Assembly: GCA_964501415.1 (NCBI GenBank)
Contig: CAZCSL010000025.1
Span: forward strand, 1-20,729
Direction of reading: 5' to 3'
From: B1SED10-225 sp964501415
Lineage (GTDB): Bacteria; Bacillota_I; Bacilli_A; Izemoplasmatales; Izemoplasmataceae
DNA: 20,729 nucleotides
Position numbers and translations under genes: made by a program. Every line of letters starts with the position of its first letter. Position 1 is the first letter of the stretch. The notes under the pieces were generated by a model. That model was not told the origin of the DNA. It was given only the letters and a program-made list of their open reading frames with translations, and did not search any database. Below, piece after piece: positions 1 to 7,208 of this stretch.

Positions 1-483
1 TTTGCAACATGGGAAGCGAATGAACCCGCATTTCAAGACACCATTGAGATAGGCGAGGGGACAGAGATGGTGGTGGTTTCCGTAACGGAAAATCCCACAG
101 AAGAACAACGCTTAGTCCCCCTAAACGCCTTCTTAGGTCCTAACGATATCGATCATTATATTTACCAATTCAATCTTTATGTTAATAAAGCGGCTAAGGT
201 GCAAGTTAGTGTTGAGAATGCTCAACTGAATCATAAAGAAGTATTTACGTTGTTTGATGCACTTGTTTATAGTAACCACACACCCTTAGATGAAGCCAGC
301 AGTCAGTTGATTATCGATATACCCAACGATGCTCATTATGATGAGATGATAGATGATGTTTATCTTATCGAGGTTTTTGTTAAAGCGTTCTTTCATCCAC
401 CCTTAGATGAGATTACTTACTTAAATGTTCGCAGGCAAACCTTGAGTTTCGATGTGGTTTTTCGTACCGTAGAAAAGGAGTAA
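1..483 (+). CDS. Unknown protein, 5'-truncated, next to a SipW-type signal peptidase
   Basis: The reading frame is open from base 1 to a TAA at 481-483, so the gene starts outside the window; the ATG at 67 is probably internal. About 160 residues are visible. They look like an extracellular beta-rich domain: alternating hydrophobic residues, many Asp/Glu/Asn, no membrane segment and no cysteine. The visible start reads FATWEANEP, reminiscent of the mature N-terminus of TasA/camelysin-type SipW substrates, but the signal peptide is out of view and I recognise no family. The SD sequence of the next gene (AAGGAG, 475-480) lies in its last codons and the signal peptidase starts 3 nt after its stop, so the two are co-transcribed. 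A role as a substrate of that peptidase is inferred from position only. Confidence 0.7.
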   Translation, partial: FATWEANEPAFQDTIEIGEGTEMVVVSVTENPTEEQRLVPLNAFLGPNDIDHYIYQFNLYVNKAAKVQVSVENAQLNHKEVFTLFDALVYSNHTPLDEASSQLIIDIPNDAHYDEMIDDVYLIEVFVKAFFHPPLDEITYLNVRRQTLSFDVVFRTVEKE

Positions 484-486
484 ATT

Positions 487-1032
487 ATGCCTAAACGCAA
501 AACTAAAATGATATACAAACTTACCAGTTATTTGATGATGATATTCATCATTTATATCGGCGTGGTTTTACTCTTTGAAAACGTGGCTTTTTTGAATCGC
601 TTTGAACATTACGTCATCGTTAGCGACAGCATGGAACCGACCATTAACGTGGGTGATGTGGTGTTTATCAATAACCAAGTAGACCTAGACGATGTTTCTA
701 TCGGTGATATCGTAGCTTTTGAGACCACAATTAATAACCAAGAAGTCGTGGTTGTGCACTATGTATATGATATTGATACCACCGAACAAACCTTTACTAC
801 GATAGCAGAAAATCAAGAAATACCTGATGATTGGACGTTAACTTCTGATGATTTAATTGGACGTTATATGAATCATCTGTCTAGAATTGGTAGTTTCTTG
901 TTATTTGCTCAATCAAGCATTGGAAGAATCATTATTATCGTCGATGTGATTTTAATTTACATAGCCTACCGCATATTTTTTAAACAACCAACTCAATCAA
1001 CGCCTAAAAACAATGTTCAATCCAAGGCGTAA
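487..1032 (+). CDS. sipW: Type I signal peptidase, SipW / ER (Ser-His) type
   Basis: Predicted membrane protease that removes signal peptides from exported proteins. The 181-residue protein has an N-terminal membrane segment (about 9-30), the catalytic box SDSMEPT with Ser48 followed by GDVVF, and a second membrane segment near the C-terminus (about 134-164). Instead of the Lys-containing box of the usual bacterial enzymes it has a His at 91 in VVVVHYV. This is the Ser-His arrangement of archaeal, eukaryotic ER and Bacillus SipW peptidases. SD AAGGAG ends 6 nt before the ATG. SipW-type enzymes typically serve a few dedicated substrates encoded beside them (TasA/TapA in Bacillus), which makes the truncated upstream gene the obvious candidate. 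The family call is firm; the substrate is inferred. Confidence 0.85.
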   Translation: MPKRKTKMIYKLTSYLMMIFIIYIGVVLLFENVAFLNRFEHYVIVSDSMEPTINVGDVVFINNQVDLDDVSIGDIVAFETTINNQEVVVVHYVYDIDTTEQTFTTIAENQEIPDDWTLTSDDLIGRYMNHLSRIGSFLLFAQSSIGRIIIIVDVILIYIAYRIFFKQPTQSTPKNNVQSKA

Positions 1033-1063
1033 GCTTTTATGTTTCTAAAGAAAGGAGTCAACC

Positions 1064-2185
1064 ATGTCTAAACAAAATTCGGCTGATGCCTACCAAGGCT
1101 TCATCAATGATTTAATATACGTAGATGGCCCCGCTTTTAAAGCGTGGGTTGAAGCTTTGCATATAAAATTGCCACGGCGGCTAAGATACCAAGCTTTAAA
1201 AGCGGCGTTATATGACAGCATCAATCAAGCGCGTCAGGTGCAAACCGCACAATCAGCCCAAAGTTCTTTAAAAGAACGTTATTATCTAAATCGCTTTGAG
1301 CATTGGTTGGAAAGTGATTTTCTTAACTACTTGAACCAACAAAATGATGATGACCTTAATAAAACCTATTTAAAGACGCTTTGGCAACAGGTTTTAAACT
1401 GGCTTAAGGCCCAACCTCGTTTGGAGGCATCCTTAAAAGCGACGTTAATTAACCTCATCAACGATGTTGAACATAGCCCCATGACTAATATTAAAGCATT
1501 TAACGAGACCATCAATGCGGTTTTCATGGATGAAGCAGGGTTTATTGAAGGGGTTTCTTACCAAGATTTCATGGCAGCCTTAAGCGAATTTGAAACCATG
1601 CCACGCGCTTTAGCCATCGCAAAGAGCCATGGCTTAACGTTAAACAGAACCATGAATAAAACCGCACTTTGTCTTATTTTAAAACAATTTTTGCCTGAAC
1701 ATGAAAACCAAATCGATCAAACGGCGCGTATTTCAGATTTAGAAGCTTTGGCGAAAGAACATCAACTACCCTTGAAGCGTTATTTGTCAAAGGCTGATAT
1801 TGCCAAACTCATCATTGTGTATAAAAAACAACAAGCCCCGATAAAAAAGCCTGATACCTCCTTAGAAAAAACGAGTGATATAAACGATTTCGATACGCGT
1901 TTAAAGTGCGTAGAAGCAATGCTCAGTCGAATTGAAACGCATTTGATAGGTGAGGATATAGTAAGTTCAAATCCTCCTAAGACCGTTACTTACAAACGCT
2001 CAATCTTCCTAGATGTGGTCGCTTCATTTTTCATGCTTTATCTGTTTGTCGGTCTTTTAAGTTATTTTTTAGATGGTTTAGCCCCGTTTACACTACTTAA
2101 CAACACGATCAACCGCATCACTTACCGAGAAATTGGATTGATGGAACTATACCATAATGTCATTGATTTTGTTATCCGCGGTTAA
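1064..2185 (+). CDS. Unrecognised tail-anchored protein with three helix-loop-helix-like repeats
   Basis: A 373-residue protein of unknown function with a good ribosome site (AAAGGAG, 1051-1057, 6 nt before the ATG). It is highly charged and probably mostly helical. I see a motif of about 27 residues three times: residues 26-50 (ALHIKLPRRLRYQALKAALY), 182-209 (IAKSHGLTL..MNKTALCLILKQF) and 226-252 (LAKEHQLPLKRYLSKADIAK). Each is a helix, a turn with an L-x-L/LP core, and a second helix, resembling Rho-N/SAP/HeH nucleic-acid-binding folds. Residues 274-294 look like a short coiled coil. A single hydrophobic segment (313-337) is followed by about 36 residues, so the long N-terminal part is probably cytoplasmic. 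The three copies sit at unequal distances. Nucleic-acid binding is only a fold-level guess; it could equally be a membrane-linked scaffold. Confidence 0.8.
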   Translation: MSKQNSADAYQGFINDLIYVDGPAFKAWVEALHIKLPRRLRYQALKAALYDSINQARQVQTAQSAQSSLKERYYLNRFEHWLESDFLNYLNQQNDDDLNKTYLKTLWQQVLNWLKAQPRLEASLKATLINLINDVEHSPMTNIKAFNETINAVFMDEAGFIEGVSYQDFMAALSEFETMPRALAIAKSHGLTLNRTMNKTALCLILKQFLPEHENQIDQTARISDLEALAKEHQLPLKRYLSKADIAKLIIVYKKQQAPIKKPDTSLEKTSDINDFDTRLKCVEAMLSRIETHLIGEDIVSSNPPKTVTYKRSIFLDVVASFFMLYLFVGLLSYFLDGLAPFTLLNNTINRITYREIGLMELYHNVIDFVIRG

Positions 2186-2204
2186 ACCGCGGATTTTTCT
2201 TTCT
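2174..2204 (+). terminator. Intrinsic terminator with the upstream stop codon as its loop
   Basis: A perfect 9-bp stem, ATCCGCGGT (2174-2182) and ACCGCGGAT (2186-2194), closes a 3-nt loop that is exactly the TAA stop codon (2183-2185) of the preceding gene. A T-rich run (TTTTTCTTTCTTT) follows. It separates the sipW cluster from the T-box leader. Confidence 0.85.
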
Positions 2205-2221
2205 TTATCACGCGTGATTTA

Positions 2222-2250
2222 TTGACACGGACAAGGCTAAAGGCTATAAT
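2222..2250 (+). promoter_or_regulatory. Sigma-A-type promoter of the hisS-aspS operon
   Basis: Consensus -35 TTGACA (2222-2227), a 17-bp spacer and consensus -10 TATAAT (2245-2250). The transcription start should be near 2257, just upstream of the T-box stem I. Confidence 0.9.
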
Positions 2251-2256
2251 AAAAGC

Positions 2257-2477
2257 AACCAAGTCAAAGACTGCGTAACAAAACTTATTTTAGAGACTGG
2301 TAGAAGGGTGAAACTACCGGATAAAGATTGTTGCTTGACCTCTTTGTGGGGCTTTTTTGAACCGTTTAGTAGTAGAAAAAGTCGTAGGGCTGCGTTAAAG
2401 CTAAAGGGCCGGTTTGTTGACCGGAACTAAGGTGGTACCGCGATGATTCGCCCTTAGCGTTTAAGGGTGATTTTTTT
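2257..2477 (+). ncRNA. T-box riboswitch leader of hisS-aspS, probable Asp specifier
   Basis: The leader contains the T-box core AAGGTGGTACCGCG (2429-2442), whose TGGT (2433-2436) would pair with the tRNA acceptor end. Antiterminator arms are CTAAGG (2427-2432) and CCTTAG (2452-2457). The competing terminator is an 8-bp stem, CGCCCTTA (2449-2456) and TAAGGGTG (2462-2469), followed by seven T. A stem-III-like hairpin (CCGGT/ACCGG, 2409-2424) precedes the core, and an apical hairpin of stem I spans 2297-2320. The base of stem I pairs CAAAGA (2265-2270) with TCTTTG (2341-2346). One base 5' of that 3' strand lies GAC (2337-2339), the position expected for the specifier codon, implying tRNA-Asp. 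I found no CAC/CAT at that position. Uncharged tRNA should stabilise antitermination and raise synthetase expression. The T-box call is firm; the specifier assignment was made by eye. Confidence 0.9.
2449..2477 (+). terminator. T-box leader terminator
   Basis: Stem CGCCCTTA/TAAGGGTG (8 bp including one G-U pair), loop GCGTT, then ATTTTTTT. Its 5' arm overlaps the 3' arm of the antiterminator, so the two folds are mutually exclusive. Confidence 0.85.
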
Positions 2478-2496
2478 ATAGTTGAGGAGTGAAGAT

Positions 2497-3804
2497 ATGA
2501 TAAAGCGCATGAAAGGCACCTATGATGTCACAGAAGATATTCGTTACTATCAAGCGATTGAGAAACAAATCCAAAAAGTCTCTCGCTTATTTAATTACCA
2601 AGAAATTAGAACCCCACACTTTGAAAACCAAACCCTTTTTCACCGTGGGGTTGGCGAAGATACCGATATCGTCAGTAAAGAAACGTATGATTTTGAAGAC
2701 CGCGGCGGGCGGATGAATACCTTAAGACCCGAAGGGACCGCGGGGGTGGTGCGCGCTTTGATTGAACATAAACTTTATGCCGCGCCAACGATTCCACAAA
2801 AATACTACTATTTGGGTCATATGTTTCGCTATGAACGGCCTCAAAAAGGGCGCTTTCGCGAATTTTATCAATTTGGTGCCGAAGCGTTTGGCTCAAATCA
2901 TCCATCCATTGATGCTGAGATGATAGCTTATGCGGTGGCGCTATTAAGAGGTCTAAAGCTTAAAGAAGTTAAAGTGCACTTAAATACGTTAGGTGATACC
3001 GATTCCAAAAAAGCTTTTAGCCAAGCACTAAAAGCGCATTTTAAACCCGCCCTTGATTCCTTGTGCAAAGATTGTCAAAAACGCTACGAAGATAACCCTT
3101 TAAGGATATTGGATTGTAAAGTGGATCAAGATAAGGAAGTTATGAAATCGGCGCCCAAAACCACCGATTATCTCACCGACACAGACGCGCTTCATTTTAA
3201 CATGGTCAAAGACTATTTAAAGGCGATGGATATTGCTTTTGAAGTCGATCACAACTTAGTAAGAGGCCTAGATTATTATACCCACACCGTCTTTGAAATC
3301 AAGGTTTCAAAAGCGTTGCTCGGTAATCAAAACGCCATCTGTGGTGGCGGTAGATACAATCATTTAGTAGAAACCCTCGGTGGGCCTGAAGTGCCCGCAG
3401 TCGGTTATGCGTTTGGTATTGAACGCTTAGTGATGGCTTTAAAAGAGAATGCCTATCCGCTTCCAAACGAAGCGTTGCATTTATATTTGTTAGTCTTAGA
3501 TGAAACCGCACGACAAAAGGCAGTCGCCTTAGCTAACAAACTCCGTTTAGGTGGTATTATCACCGATTTGGACTATATGGAGAAGAGTCTTAAAGCACAG
3601 TTTAAACAAAGTGCCCATTACCAAGCTAGATTCGTCGGTATTTTAGGCGAAGCGGAAGTCAAGAAAAATCAAATCAATATCAAAGACCAACAAACTGAAA
3701 AAGAAGAAACGATTGCCCTGGATGATTTATATATTGAACTCGTCAACAAACTCACGCGCCGCAACGATGATTGTGAAGACTGCGAAAAAGGAGCCTCATC
3801 ATGA
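2497..3804 (+). CDS. hisS: Histidyl-tRNA synthetase
   Basis: Cytoplasmic class II synthetase charging tRNA-His. I place the start at the ATG at 2497 (435 aa), because GAGGAG (2484-2489) lies 7 nt upstream; an in-frame TTG at 2482 lies before and within that SD sequence. Motif 2 reads FRYERPQKGRFREF (110-123). The HisRS-specific boxes RGLDYYT (256-262) and GGGRYN (283-288), and motif 3 around GFGIER-like AFGIERL (305-311), are present. The family insertion with LCKDCQKR and NPLRILDCK (189-208) is intact, and an anticodon-binding domain follows (about 325-420). The C-terminus ends in a short acidic tail with a CEDC pair. Its stop overlaps the aspS start (ATGA), giving translational coupling. 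Expression is controlled by the T-box upstream. Confidence 0.97.
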   Translation: MIKRMKGTYDVTEDIRYYQAIEKQIQKVSRLFNYQEIRTPHFENQTLFHRGVGEDTDIVSKETYDFEDRGGRMNTLRPEGTAGVVRALIEHKLYAAPTIPQKYYYLGHMFRYERPQKGRFREFYQFGAEAFGSNHPSIDAEMIAYAVALLRGLKLKEVKVHLNTLGDTDSKKAFSQALKAHFKPALDSLCKDCQKRYEDNPLRILDCKVDQDKEVMKSAPKTTDYLTDTDALHFNMVKDYLKAMDIAFEVDHNLVRGLDYYTHTVFEIKVSKALLGNQNAICGGGRYNHLVETLGGPEVPAVGYAFGIERLVMALKENAYPLPNEALHLYLLVLDETARQKAVALANKLRLGGIITDLDYMEKSLKAQFKQSAHYQARFVGILGEAEVKKNQINIKDQQTEKEETIALDDLYIELVNKLTRRNDDCEDCEKGASS

Positions 3805-5549
3805 AATATACCCATCATAATAACGCTTTAACCATGAAAGATGTTGAAAAACCGGTTTATCTTAAAGGCTTTGTCGCTAAAAAACGCGACTTAGGCAACT
3901 TGGTTTTCATTGATTTAAGAGACACAGAAGGCATTACCCAGCTCGCTTTTGACAGCGATAATCCGCTGAAAAGCGAAGCGGAAAAACTCAAAAACGAAAC
4001 GGTCATAGAAATAAAGGGATTAGTCAGAGAACGCAGCAGCAAAAACAAAAACATCAAAACCGGCGATATTGAAATCGATGTCAATGATTTAAACGTGTTA
4101 TCGACGGCCAAACAAAGTCCTATGTTGATTCAAGATGATACCGATGCCTTGGAGGATACCCGTCTTAAATACCGTTATTTGGATTTAAGAAGACCTTATT
4201 TACAAACGATTTTAAAAACCCGCCATCAAATTACCGCTTCAATTCGCAATTATTTGAATAACGCAGGCTTTTACGATATTGAAACACCCATGCTTACCAA
4301 AAGCACCCCTGAGGGTGCGCGTGATTATATCGTGCCTTCTCGTAACTATAAAGGCCATTTTTACGCTTTGCCTCAGTCTCCTCAAATATTCAAACAACTC
4401 TTGATGGTCGGTGGGTTTGAAAAGTATTATCAAATTGCCCGTTGTTTCCGCGATGAAGATTTGCGCGCAGACCGTCAGCCTGAATTTACACAAATCGATA
4501 TCGAGATGGCCTACATTGACCAAGATGATGTCATGGCTCTAAGCGAAGGTATGATGAAACAATTGCTTATGGATGTGAAAGGCAAAACGCTTAAGACGCC
4601 CTTTAAGCGCATGACTTATCATGATGCCCTAAGAGATTATGGGACCGATAAGCCTGATACGCGTTTTGATATGAAACTGATCGCGTTAAATGAAGTCTTT
4701 AAAGACACCGAGTTTAAGGTATTTAAAAGTGTCCTTGATAAACAAGGCCTCATTAAAGGCTTGCCCATTAAAGGCGGCGCTCAGCTTTATTCGAGAAAGA
4801 AAATCGATAAACTTACCAAAGATATTGCTAAATATGGGGCCAAAGGCCTTGCCTTTTTCAAAATGCAAGCCGGTGAATTAAGTGGTCCTGCGCTTAAATT
4901 TATGCGTGAGGCAGAAATTGAAGCTTTTAAAGCTAAGACAAACCTTCAAGATGAAGACTTGGTGTTGGTCGTGGCAGACAAAGCAAACGTAACCAATGCG
5001 GCTTTAGCTTATTTGCGCAATTTAGTAGCCAAAGAACAAGGCTTGATTGACGATGATGTGTTCGATTTTACCTGGATTGTCGATTGGCCGATGTTTGAAT
5101 ACGATGAAGAAGAAAAACGTTATCAAGCCTTGCATCATCCTTTCACAAAAATCCATGACAGCGATAAAGATCGCATCAAAACCCACCCCAAAGACGTATT
5201 GGCTTATGGGTATGATTTGGTCGTGCAAGGCCAAGAACTCGGTGGCGGTTCGCTTAGAATTCATGAACAAAGTATGCAAGAAGCGGTCTTTGAAGTGCTT
5301 GGTATGGATGAAAAGGCAATAAAGACGCAATTTGGCTTTTTCGTTGATGCGCTTAAATACGGCACACCGCCACACGGAGGCATTGCGTTTGGCTTGGATC
5401 GTTTGGTCATGATTCTGACGGGTACAAAGAATATGCGTGATGTCATCGCTTTTCCTAAAACCTCTAGTGCGCATGATTTATTGTCCGATGCGCCGAGTCA
5501 TGTTAGCGATGAACAATTGCATGCCTTAGGGCTGAAACGCCGTGAATGA
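3801..5549 (+). CDS. aspS: Aspartyl-tRNA synthetase
   Basis: Class II synthetase charging tRNA-Asp; 582 residues, the usual bacterial length. An N-terminal OB-fold anticodon domain (about 1-105) carries VAKKRDLGNLVFIDLRD. The catalytic core has FRDEDLRADRQPEFTQ (motif 2, 216-231) and FGLDRL in motif 3 (530-535). The bacterial GAD insertion domain lies between them (about 285-420). It overlaps hisS by 4 nt (ATGA) and tcdA by 8 nt. The order hisS-aspS-tcdA is the same as in Bacillus subtilis. Whether it is the discriminating or non-discriminating (Asp/Asn) form cannot be decided from this window. No frame damage was seen. Confidence 0.97.
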   Translation: MKYTHHNNALTMKDVEKPVYLKGFVAKKRDLGNLVFIDLRDTEGITQLAFDSDNPLKSEAEKLKNETVIEIKGLVRERSSKNKNIKTGDIEIDVNDLNVLSTAKQSPMLIQDDTDALEDTRLKYRYLDLRRPYLQTILKTRHQITASIRNYLNNAGFYDIETPMLTKSTPEGARDYIVPSRNYKGHFYALPQSPQIFKQLLMVGGFEKYYQIARCFRDEDLRADRQPEFTQIDIEMAYIDQDDVMALSEGMMKQLLMDVKGKTLKTPFKRMTYHDALRDYGTDKPDTRFDMKLIALNEVFKDTEFKVFKSVLDKQGLIKGLPIKGGAQLYSRKKIDKLTKDIAKYGAKGLAFFKMQAGELSGPALKFMREAEIEAFKAKTNLQDEDLVLVVADKANVTNAALAYLRNLVAKEQGLIDDDVFDFTWIVDWPMFEYDEEEKRYQALHHPFTKIHDSDKDRIKTHPKDVLAYGYDLVVQGQELGGGSLRIHEQSMQEAVFEVLGMDEKAIKTQFGFFVDALKYGTPPHGGIAFGLDRLVMILTGTKNMRDVIAFPKTSSAHDLLSDAPSHVSDEQLHALGLKRRE

Positions 5550-6228
5550 AGCTTTTGAACGGTTGATTCCGCTTTATGGCACAAAGGCTATTAATCAGCT
5601 TAAAGATAAAACCATTTTGGTTATTGGCTTAGGAGGCGTAGGCGCGATGGCTTTGGAGGCCTTGGTTAGAATGGGCGTGGGACGCTTTATTTTAAGCGAT
5701 GGGGATGTTGTACAAAAAAGTAACTTAAACCGGCAACTATTCGCCTTACATTCTACCTTGGATAAACCTAAAGTAGAAGTGGCTAAAGCGCGTATGTTGG
5801 ACATTAACCCTGAGGTTAAAATTGAGACAAAGGCTACAAATTATAGCGCAAATACCCATGCATGGCTAGAAGGTCAAATCGATTTTGTCTTAGATTGTTT
5901 TGATGATTACCGCATGAAAGTCGATTTGATTCAAGCGTGTAAAAAGCGTGACATAAAGAGTCTTCATGTGGTGGGCGCCGGGTTTAGAGTCCGCGCCGAT
6001 CAAGCGAAGATTGGAGACCTTTTTGAAATGACGCACGACAAGCTGGCTTCAAAAATGCGTAAGTTGCTGAGAAAAGCTGGCATTGAAAAGGATGTTTGTG
6101 TAGTCTATTCACAAGAACCAATCAACCGTGCTCCCGATTTTAAGCAGATTGCCTCAAGTCCGTTTACCCCACCATCCCTAGGCTTATTAGCGGCACAAGC
6201 AACGGTTGAAACCCTATTAAAGGAATGA
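5542..6228 (+). CDS. tcdA: tRNA threonylcarbamoyladenosine dehydratase (TcdA/YrvM, ThiF/E1-like)
   Basis: ATP-dependent enzyme that cyclises t6A at position 37 of tRNAs to ct6A. The 228-residue protein starts with a Rossmann nucleotide-binding domain containing GLGGVG (29-34). It then has SDGDVV (52-57) and NLNRQ (61-65), hallmarks of E1-like adenylating enzymes, followed by DCFDD (around 113-117) and VVYSQEP, typical of the TcdA/CsdL branch. The family distinguishes it from MoeB/ThiF, which normally carry zinc-binding CxxC pairs that are absent here. It begins inside the last codons of aspS, matching the aspS-yrvM neighbourhood of Bacillus and fitting a translation-quality operon. Confidence 0.92.
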   Translation: MNEAFERLIPLYGTKAINQLKDKTILVIGLGGVGAMALEALVRMGVGRFILSDGDVVQKSNLNRQLFALHSTLDKPKVEVAKARMLDINPEVKIETKATNYSANTHAWLEGQIDFVLDCFDDYRMKVDLIQACKKRDIKSLHVVGAGFRVRADQAKIGDLFEMTHDKLASKMRKLLRKAGIEKDVCVVYSQEPINRAPDFKQIASSPFTPPSLGLLAAQATVETLLKE

Positions 6229-6232
6229 TACG

Positions 6233-6724
6233 ATGGAAACGATTGTTTTTGCTGGGGGTTGTTTTTGGGGCGTTGAAGCCTATTTTAAACAAATCAACGG
6301 CATTGAAGATACGTTGGTAGGATATATAGACGGTCACAAGGCCAATCCTACTTATGAAGAAGTTTGCTCGGGCAGTGGTCATGCTGAGGCAGTTAAACTT
6401 ACCTATGATGCACAAAAAGTGGATTTAAACACGCTTTTAAAACATCTTTTCAATATCATTGACCCGACATTATATCACCGCCAAGGCCCTGATATCGGGG
6501 CGCAGTATCGCAGTGGTATTTATAATTACACCCAAGCACAAAAAGCCATTATCGATGGGTTTATTGAGCGAGTAAAAAAAGATTATAAAAAGCCCCTTCA
6601 ACTCGACTTTAAAACCAATTTACCTTTTTATGAAGCAGAAGGCTATCATCAAGATTACTTGGATAAAAACCCAAGTGGCTATTGTCATGTAAACTTAAAT
6701 AGCGTCAATAAGATTAAGGGATGA
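6233..6724 (+). CDS. msrA: Peptide methionine-(S)-S-oxide reductase
   Basis: Repairs methionine-S-sulfoxide in oxidised proteins. At 163 residues this is a single MsrA domain. The catalytic motif GGCFWG lies at the extreme N-terminus with the nucleophile Cys10. YHRQGPDIGAQYRS (81-94) and AEGYHQDYL (135-143) are conserved substrate-pocket segments. Cys45 and Cys151 (GYCHVN) are candidates for the resolving cysteine. No MsrB domain is fused or adjacent. SD AAAGGA lies upstream, overlapping the end of tcdA, and only 4 nt separate the genes, so it is read with the synthetase operon. Confidence 0.95.
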   Translation: METIVFAGGCFWGVEAYFKQINGIEDTLVGYIDGHKANPTYEEVCSGSGHAEAVKLTYDAQKVDLNTLLKHLFNIIDPTLYHRQGPDIGAQYRSGIYNYTQAQKAIIDGFIERVKKDYKKPLQLDFKTNLPFYEAEGYHQDYLDKNPSGYCHVNLNSVNKIKG

Positions 6725-6728
6725 TGTT

Positions 6729-7208
6729 ATGAAACGGTCGGATTATCTAGATTGGGATACGTATTTCATGGGGGTTGCTAAGTTATCCGCAGCCCGTTCG
6801 AAAGATCCAAAAACCCAAGTAGGCGCCTGTATTGTCAATCAAAAAAACCGTATCGTCGGGATTGGTTATAACGGTTTTCCTATCGGCATCGATGATGATA
6901 CTTACCCATGGCAAAGCGATGGCGATTTTTTGGACACCAAATATCCTTATGTGGTCCATGCTGAGCCCAATGCGATTTTGAACAGTACGGTTAGCTTGGA
7001 TCAAGCAAGACTCTATGTTACTTTGTTTCCATGTCATGAATGCGCCAAGCTGATCATTCAAAGCGGGATTAAAGAAATTATCTATGTGGAAAACAAATAC
7101 CAAGAACAAAGTAGCGTTAAAGCCTCGATGCGGATGTTAAAAGACGCAGGGGTGGCATTAAGACAAATACGCAGTTTTACGGTGATGATCGATGAAAAAC
7201 ATGTTTAA
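6729..7208 (+). CDS. Cytidine/deoxycytidylate deaminase family protein (dCMP deaminase / ComEB-like)
   Basis: Zinc-dependent deaminase, most likely dCMP to dUMP for dTMP synthesis. The 159-residue protein has the HAEPNAI box (zinc ligand His77, proton shuttle Glu79) and PCHECAK (zinc ligands Cys102 and Cys105). The preceding GYNGFPIG is characteristic of the dCMP deaminase branch rather than of cytidine or tRNA-adenosine deaminases. The start is 4 nt after the msrA stop, and the C-terminus overlaps the next gene by 17 nt. Allosteric regulation by dCTP/dTTP is known for many family members but cannot be judged here. Confidence 0.9.
   Translation: MKRSDYLDWDTYFMGVAKLSAARSKDPKTQVGACIVNQKNRIVGIGYNGFPIGIDDDTYPWQSDGDFLDTKYPYVVHAEPNAILNSTVSLDQARLYVTLFPCHECAKLIIQSGIKEIIYVENKYQEQSSVKASMRMLKDAGVALRQIRSFTVMIDEKHV

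Noticed and set aside
3750..3804. CEDC pair at the C-terminus of HisRS as a metal site
   Set aside because: A single CxxC pair in a short acidic tail is too little to call a zinc site; no second ligand pair is nearby.
5022..5474. 150-codon open frame on the minus strand inside aspS
   Set aside because: It is fully antisense to an intact, highly conserved synthetase gene, has no ribosome site and its protein lacks any family signature. It is a shadow of biased codon use, as are the other long antisense frames within hisS, the nup genes and the permease gene.
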